From NCBI GenBank assembly GCA_025458735.1, contig JALORV010000217.1, positions 1 to 5,195 of the forward strand: DNA of 5,195 bases, in the 5' to 3' direction. Every line of letters starts with the position of its first letter. Position 1 is the stretch's first letter. The position numbers and the translations under genes were made by a program. Of this stretch, positions 1-5,195 are shown piece by piece. The notes under the pieces were generated by a model. The model had not been told where the DNA came from, searched no databases, and saw only the letters and a list, made by a program, of their open reading frames with translations. The DNA is from Burkholderiaceae bacterium. Lineage in GTDB: Bacteria; Pseudomonadota; Gammaproteobacteria; Burkholderiales; Burkholderiaceae.

Positions 1-6
1 CCCGAC

Positions 7-840
7 ATGAACACCACCACCCTCGAGGTCCAGATCAACCACCGCGTCGCCATCGTCTGGATGACGCGCGAAGTCGTGCGCAACGCCTTCGACGAGACTT
101 CGATTGCCGAGCTGACCGCGACCTTCCGCACGCTCGGCGCCGACCCTGACGTGCGCGCGATCGTGCTGGCGGGCCAGGGACCTGCCTTCTGCGCCGGCGC
201 CGACCTCGCGTGGATGCGGCGCATGGCGGGCTTCGATGTGGAGCAGAACCGGGCCGATGCGCTGCAACTGGCCATCATGCTGCGGACCATCCACGACTGT
301 CCGAAGCCGGTGATCGCGCGTGTGCACGGCGATGCCTACGCGGGAGGCGTCGGCCTGGTGGCGGCCTGCGACATCGCGGTGGCCGCCATCGGCACCACGT
401 TCTGCCTGAGCGAAACACGGCTGGGGCTGATTCCCGCCACCATCGGGCCGTACGTCGTGCGCGCCATGGGCATCAGCGCCGCCCGCCGCTACTTCCTGAC
501 CGCCGAGAAGTTCGACGCAGGCGAAGCGTTCCGCATCGGCCTGGTGCACGAGCTGGCACCCCCGGATGAGCTCGACGCGCGCATCAATGCGCTGCTGGGC
601 ACGCTGATGCTGACCAGCGGCCACGCGGTGAGCGAAGCCAAGCGCCTGGTGCGCGACGTCGCGACCGGCCCGATCGACGACGCGATGATGGCCGACACCG
701 CTGCCCGCATCGCGGCGATCCGCACCAGCGACGACGGACGCGAAGGCGTACGGGCTTTCCTCGACAAGCGCAAGCCGCGCTGGGTCGCCGAGTACGAGGC
801 GATGATGGCCGCCCAGGAGGGAGACGATGAGGAAATGTGA
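7..840 (+). CDS. liuC: Methylglutaconyl-CoA hydratase, crotonase (enoyl-CoA hydratase/isomerase) family
   Basis: This 277-residue protein is a full-length cytoplasmic crotonase. Seen in the sequence: the family's first oxyanion-hole region at about residues 58-70 (GPAFCAGADLAWM), the second at 107-123 (HGDAYAGGVGLVAACDI), and the SETRLGLIP segment at 135-143 with the retained acidic residue Glu136. The first catalytic Glu of classical enoyl-CoA hydratases (the GGxE position) is Gly116 here; from memory, GGVGL replaces it in bacterial LiuC proteins as well. The GGVGLVAACDIAVAA stretch and the RRYFLTAEKFDA stretch (about 160-171) resemble bacterial methylglutaconyl-CoA hydratases, which add water to 3-methylglutaconyl-CoA to form HMG-CoA in leucine degradation. 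The nearby LiuD-type carboxylase supports this assignment over a general fatty-acid hydratase. The start is the first ATG; only six bases precede it, so its ribosome binding site is not visible. An upstream methylcrotonyl-CoA carboxylase beta gene is expected but lies outside the window. Confidence 0.88.
   Translation: MNTTTLEVQINHRVAIVWMTREVVRNAFDETSIAELTATFRTLGADPDVRAIVLAGQGPAFCAGADLAWMRRMAGFDVEQNRADALQLAIMLRTIHDCPKPVIARVHGDAYAGGVGLVAACDIAVAAIGTTFCLSETRLGLIPATIGPYVVRAMGISAARRYFLTAEKFDAGEAFRIGLVHELAPPDELDARINALLGTLMLTSGHAVSEAKRLVRDVATGPIDDAMMADTAARIAAIRTSDDGREGVRAFLDKRKPRWVAEYEAMMAAQEGDDEEM
815..820 (+). promoter_or_regulatory. Perfect Shine-Dalgarno (AGGAGG) inside the 3' end of liuC
   Basis: AGGAGG lies within the last codons of liuC and is followed, six bases later, by ATG at 827. 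This is the strongest ribosome binding site in the window, yet it does not serve the next recognisable gene, whose likely ATG is at 883. It may drive a short overlapping ORF (827-901), or be a by-product of the Gln-Glu-Gly codons of liuC, or be left over from an earlier gene arrangement. Confidence 0.4.
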
Positions 841-901
841 TCAGGCCTGGGCGACCGGCAACGACATCACGGCGTGCATGCGATGGACTCGCTCGACCTG
901 A
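827..901 (+). other. Possible 24-codon coupling or leader ORF bridging liuC and the DUF4126 gene
   Basis: An ATG at 827, placed six bases after a perfect AGGAGG, opens a 24-residue reading frame (begins MRKCDQAW) ending at the TGA at 899-901. It overlaps the last 14 bases of liuC and runs past the candidate start of the DUF4126 gene at 883 by 19 bases. The DUF4126 start has no good ribosome binding site of its own, so translation of this ORF could deliver ribosomes to it. The peptide has no recognisable domain, signal peptide or membrane segment. This is an inference from spacing alone, and chance remains a good alternative. Confidence 0.2.
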
Positions 902-1500
902 CGCAACTGGTCGCGATGGCGGCCGTGCTGGGCTTCGCCAGCGGCATCCGGCTCTATGCGGTGCTGCTGGTGGTCGGACTGGTCGGCTACGCCGGCTGGG
1001 TCGAGCTGCCTGCGGGGCTTTCGATCCTGCAGCACCCGTTCGTGCTGATCGCGGCCGGCGTGATGTTCCTGGTCGAGTTCGTGGCCGACAAGATCCCCGG
1101 CGTCGACTCGCTATGGGACGGCATCCAGACCTTCATCCGCATTCCGGCCGGCGCGGCGCTCGCGGCCGGCGTGTTCGGCGGCGTCGACAGCGCTGCCTGG
1201 ACCACGGTGGCGGCGATCCTCGGCGGCACGCTGGCCGCAACGAGTCACTTTACCAAGGCCGGCACGCGCGCCGCCGCCAACACGTCGCCGGAGCCATTTT
1301 CCAACGTGGCGCTGTCGGTGGCCGAGGACGTTGCGGTCGGCGGGCTGCTGTGGCTGGTGCTGACCTACCCGTGGGTGGCCGCGGCCGTCGTCGGCGTGCT
1401 GGTGCTGGTCGCGCTGTGGCTGCTGCCGAAGTTGTTCCGCTTCGTGCGCCGCATCCTGCGCACGCTGTTCGGCACCGAACGCTCGCAGGCGGGGCCATGA
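883..1500 (+). CDS. DUF4126 family multi-pass membrane protein
   Basis: This is a 205-residue hydrophobic protein of the DUF4126 family, whose function is unknown to me. Counted from the ATG at 883, it has membrane-compatible segments at about residues 8-39, 53-68, 88-120 (possibly two helices), 142-160 and 163-185, followed by a basic C-terminal tail (KLFRFVRRI). Polar conserved-looking motifs lie between them: SGIRLYA near 20-26, EFVADKIPGVDSLWD at 65-79, and K-x-x-TR-x-x-x-NTSPEPFSN at 125-141, with Glu148-Asp149 in the next hydrophobic stretch. Charged residues next to or inside helices hint at a channel, carrier or enzyme active site, but no function can be assigned. The ATG at 883 is preferred because the protein then begins directly before the first helix; a GTG at 874 would add three residues. 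Neither start has a convincing Shine-Dalgarno. Its stop overlaps the next gene's ATG (ATGA), which suggests translational coupling with the lipoprotein. Confidence 0.85.
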   Translation: MDSLDLTQLVAMAAVLGFASGIRLYAVLLVVGLVGYAGWVELPAGLSILQHPFVLIAAGVMFLVEFVADKIPGVDSLWDGIQTFIRIPAGAALAAGVFGGVDSAAWTTVAAILGGTLAATSHFTKAGTRAAANTSPEPFSNVALSVAEDVAVGGLLWLVLTYPWVAAAVVGVLVLVALWLLPKLFRFVRRILRTLFGTERSQAGP

Positions 1501-2153
1501 CGGCGCGCGCCGGTAGCGGTCCAGCTGATCTGCCGCTGAGGTCGCCGACTGCGCTGAAGTCGCTGAAGTCGCTGACCGTGCTGACTTCGCTGAAGTCGTT
1601 GAAGTCGCTGACTGTACTGACGGCGGCATTGCTGCTCGCTGCCTGCACCTCGGTACCGGTGTCGACGATGTGGAAAATGGCGCGCTTCGACCGTGCCGAA
1701 CTGCTGGCGATCGACCCGGCGCAGCTGCGCGCAGCCGCGCTGATCGACACGCGCGCGACGATGAAGCATGTGACGATCACGGCGAAGCTCACGACGATCA
1801 CGGCGAAGCTCACGCCGGCCGGAGGAACGCCCACCGAGTACGCGATCGCATTGACCGCGCCGGTCGAGCGCGACACCCGGCTGCCCAATGCGCCGGCCGG
1901 CCGTCGCTGGGAGATCTTCGGGCTGACGCCGGCCGGTCAGCGCGACTTCCTGCGGCTGCGCGAGTCCGCCTTGCAGGCGCCCAAGGGCAGCGAGCTTGCC
2001 GTCTCGGTGTCGGCGCGCGAGGGCACGGTCCCGCCGGACCTCGCAAAGGGCTTTCCGCTGCGGCTGGATCTGCTGCTCGATGCGCAGGAAGGCTGGTTCA
2101 CCGTGCTGAAGGACTCGAAGATCGACCTTTCGCGCGCGAACCAGAAGGGGTGA
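1497..2153 (+). CDS. Putative lipoprotein of unknown function with repeat-built signal peptide
   Basis: This 218-residue protein is probably exported and lipidated. A lipobox (LLLAAC) places the modified cysteine at residue 50; the following residue is Thr rather than Asp, which favours sorting to the outer membrane by the Lol rule. The leader is unusually long because its n-region is made of repeated Leu-Lys-Ser and Leu-Thr-Val/Ser/Ala triplets (residues 20-43). The mature part of about 169 residues has no recognised domain; alternating hydrophobic and polar stretches suggest beta structure, and TITAKLT occurs twice in tandem at 93-106. The ATG at 1497 is chosen because it overlaps the previous stop and has a weak purine-rich AGGCGGGG just upstream. 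A GTG at 1578 (codon 28) would give a more ordinary leader with Cys at 23 and cannot be excluded. The reading frame stays open far upstream of 1497, but that part lies inside the DUF4126 gene and is not protein-like. The gene ends two bases before liuD. Confidence 0.75.
   Translation: MTARAGSGPADLPLRSPTALKSLKSLTVLTSLKSLKSLTVLTAALLLAACTSVPVSTMWKMARFDRAELLAIDPAQLRAAALIDTRATMKHVTITAKLTTITAKLTPAGGTPTEYAIALTAPVERDTRLPNAPAGRRWEIFGLTPAGQRDFLRLRESALQAPKGSELAVSVSAREGTVPPDLAKGFPLRLDLLLDAQEGWFTVLKDSKIDLSRANQKG
1554..1625 (+). repeat. Eight consecutive 9-bp units (consensus CTGAAGTCG) in a signal-peptide coding region
   Basis: Eight in-frame 9-mers follow one another: CTGAAGTCG, CTGAAGTCG, CTGACCGTG, CTGACTTCG, CTGAAGTCG, TTGAAGTCG, CTGACTGTA, CTGACGGCG. 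They also form a higher-order 36-bp duplication (1553-1588 against 1589-1624) that differs at three positions in the first 33. They encode LKS LKS LTV LTS LKS LKS LTV LTA, the leader of the lipoprotein. Because units are multiples of three, gain or loss would change leader length without shifting the frame. Confidence 0.9.
1773..1814 (+). repeat. Perfect 21-bp tandem duplication inside the lipoprotein gene
   Basis: Two identical 21-bp copies (1773-1793 and 1794-1814) stand head to tail and in frame, each encoding TITAKLT (residues 93-99 and 100-106). Base-perfect identity, including third positions, points to a recent slippage or duplication event rather than old protein-level repetition. Confidence 0.9.
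2145..2150 (+). promoter_or_regulatory. Ribosome binding site of liuD (AAGGGG)
   Basis: AAGGGG lies five bases before the ATG at 2156, within the final codons of the lipoprotein gene. It fixes the liuD start and gives the carboxylase subunit its own initiation site in addition to possible coupling across the two-base gap. Confidence 0.7.
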
Positions 2154-2155
2154 CG

Positions 2156-4187
<2,032 letters not shown>

Positions 4188-4189
<2 letters not shown>

Positions 4190-4211
4190 GCTGACGTGCG
4201 AGCTGACGCTT
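4188..4211 (+). repeat. Short 12-bp-period direct repeat in the liuD-ghrA gap
   Basis: GAGCTGACG occurs at 4188-4196 and again at 4200-4208, spanning the liuD stop codon and reaching the candidate TTG start of ghrA. The second copy supplies the in-frame TGA (4204-4206) that bounds the ghrA frame upstream. No hairpin or binding-site symmetry is evident, and the repeat may be chance. Confidence 0.45.
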
Positions 4212-5172
4212 GACGCTGCGCATCGTCTTCTGCTCGCGCGAGACGGCGGCCGAAGCCTGGACCGCAGCACTGCGTGCGGCGCTCGCCCACGCCGATGTCG
4301 ACGCCGACGTCTGGTGGCGCGACGCGAGCCGTACCGCCGCCGACGACAGCGCCCCGCAGGCGGATGTCGCCGTGGTCTGGCGTCCGCCGGCCGCACTGTT
4401 CCTGGAACAGCGCCGGCTGCGTGCCGCGTTCAACCTCGGCGCCGGGGTCGATGCGCTGCTCGCGCTCGAGGGCCTGCCGCCGGGGCTCGACATCTACCGC
4501 CTCGAAGACGCCGGCATGGCACGCACGCTGTCGGAGTATGTGCTCACGGCGGTGCTGCGCGTGTATCGCCGCTTCGACCGTTACACCGCGCACCAGGCGC
4601 AGCGCGAGTGGCAGCCGGAGCCGCTGCCAGCGCGCGAGCGCTTTGCCGTCGGCGTGCTGGGTCTCGGCGTCATCGGCGCGGCGATCGCCACGACACTGGC
4701 TCGGCAGGGATTCGCGGTGCGCGGCCATGCACAGTCGCGCAAGTCCGTGGCCGGCGTCGACTGCCGCGCCGGTCCGGCCGAGTTTGCGAGCTTCCTCGAC
4801 GGCCTCGACATGCTGGTCAACGTGCTGCCCGCCACCGCCGCAACGCACGGGCTGCTCGATCGCGCAGCCCTGGTCCGGCTGGCGCGTGGCGCGCATCTCG
4901 TCAATGTCGGCCGCGGGTCCGCCGTGGTCGAGGCCGATCTGCTGGCGCTGCTGGACGAAGGCCACCTGTCCGGCGCGACGCTCGACGTGTTCGAAACGGA
5001 GCCGCTGCCGGCCGACCATCCCTTCTGGCGCCGGCCCGGGATCGTCGTGACGCCGCACGTGGCCGCCGAGACCGAACTCGCGCCGGCGATCGAGCAGCTC
5101 GCCGACAAGCTGGCGCGCTGGTCACGCGGCGAGGCCGTCAGCGGCCGCGTCGATCGTGACCGCGGCTACTGA
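4210..5172 (+). CDS. ghrA: Glyoxylate/hydroxypyruvate reductase A, D-2-hydroxyacid dehydrogenase family
   Basis: This 320-residue cytoplasmic enzyme is expected to reduce glyoxylate to glycolate and hydroxypyruvate to glycerate with NADPH. It matches E. coli GhrA as I recall it along its length: AFNLGAGVDALL at 73-84, YRLEDAGMA at 96-104, the SRKS-x-x-GV stretch at 176-183, and the C-terminal VDRDRGY. The Rossmann motif GLGVIG is at 151-156, and the basic Arg177-Lys178 after the second strand favours NADP(H) over NAD(H). The catalytic triad of the family is present: Arg235 (NVGRGS), Glu264 (ETEPLP) and His283 (TPHVA). An in-frame TGA at 4204-4206 limits the N-terminus, leaving TTG at 4210 or CTG at 4216. 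Either fits the E. coli N-terminus; TTG is preferred. No clear Shine-Dalgarno precedes it, so translation may depend on coupling from liuD, 20 bases upstream. Confidence 0.9.
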   Translation: MTLRIVFCSRETAAEAWTAALRAALAHADVDADVWWRDASRTAADDSAPQADVAVVWRPPAALFLEQRRLRAAFNLGAGVDALLALEGLPPGLDIYRLEDAGMARTLSEYVLTAVLRVYRRFDRYTAHQAQREWQPEPLPARERFAVGVLGLGVIGAAIATTLARQGFAVRGHAQSRKSVAGVDCRAGPAEFASFLDGLDMLVNVLPATAATHGLLDRAALVRLARGAHLVNVGRGSAVVEADLLALLDEGHLSGATLDVFETEPLPADHPFWRRPGIVVTPHVAAETELAPAIEQLADKLARWSRGEAVSGRVDRDRGY

Positions 5173-5195
5173 AGCCTGCGCCTGCGCATCAGCCG
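5173..5195. other. Non-coding end of window
   Basis: These 23 bases follow the ghrA stop. They contain a small CCTGCG duplication but no terminator hairpin, start codon with ribosome binding site, or other recognisable element. Confidence 0.4.

Noticed and set aside
841..882. Promoter or terminator in the liuC-DUF4126 gap
   Set aside because: No -35/-10 pair, GC hairpin with T-tract, or operator-like palindrome is visible; only a six-base GCATGC palindrome occurs at 876-881, which is expected by chance.
837..1496. Upstream extension of the lipoprotein frame
   Set aside because: The translation is Arg/Gly/Ala-rich and lies entirely within the DUF4126 gene. A lipoprotein needs its leader near the N-terminus, which fits the 1497 or 1578 start.
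1554..1625. CRISPR-like or protein-binding repeat array
   Set aside because: Units are 9 bp, contiguous without spacers, and in frame with a signal peptide, so a coding repeat explains them better.
1670..2155. Upstream extension of the liuD frame
   Set aside because: The family N-terminus (FRKILIANRGEI) begins at 2156 behind a good ribosome binding site; the extension overlaps the lipoprotein gene and is low-complexity Arg/Ala.

Overview
The window is a compact, very GC-rich stretch of bacterial chromosome with five genes, all on the + strand. The strong G/C preference at third codon positions, the liu-type leucine-degradation genes and the GhrA-type reductase together suggest a betaproteobacterium, most likely of the order Burkholderiales. 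That placement is inferred from gene content and style, not from a marker gene. There is no mobile element, RNA gene or CRISPR array, and no promoter or terminator is visible, so the window looks like the inside of one long transcription unit.

Layout: (1) 7-840, a crotonase-family enzyme best read as methylglutaconyl-CoA hydratase (LiuC). (2) 883-1500, a DUF4126 multi-pass membrane protein. (3) 1497-2153, a lipoprotein of unknown function, overlapping the previous gene by an ATGA junction. (4) 2156-4189, the biotin-carrying alpha subunit of methylcrotonyl-CoA carboxylase (LiuD/MccA), two bases after the lipoprotein stop and with its own good ribosome binding site. (5) 4210-5172, glyoxylate/hydroxypyruvate reductase A (GhrA), 20 bases after the carboxylase and probably starting at TTG. 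The last 23 bases hold nothing recognisable.

How they fit together: LiuD, with a beta subunit presumably encoded just outside the window, carboxylates 3-methylcrotonyl-CoA to 3-methylglutaconyl-CoA. LiuC then hydrates this to HMG-CoA, which an HMG-CoA lyase would split to acetoacetate and acetyl-CoA. This is the lower part of leucine/isovalerate catabolism. The membrane protein and lipoprotein lie between two genes of this pathway, with spacing that implies co-transcription, but nothing in their sequences ties them to acyl-CoA chemistry. GhrA reduces glyoxylate and hydroxypyruvate, and its link to the pathway is only positional.

The most notable unexplained details are in or near the two accessory genes. 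The lipoprotein signal peptide is written by eight consecutive 9-bp repeat units. Its mature part carries a perfect 21-bp tandem duplication. A perfect AGGAGG Shine-Dalgarno sits inside the end of liuC, in front of a 24-codon ORF that overlaps both liuC and the start of the DUF4126 gene. I see no clear evidence of a wholly new biological system here.
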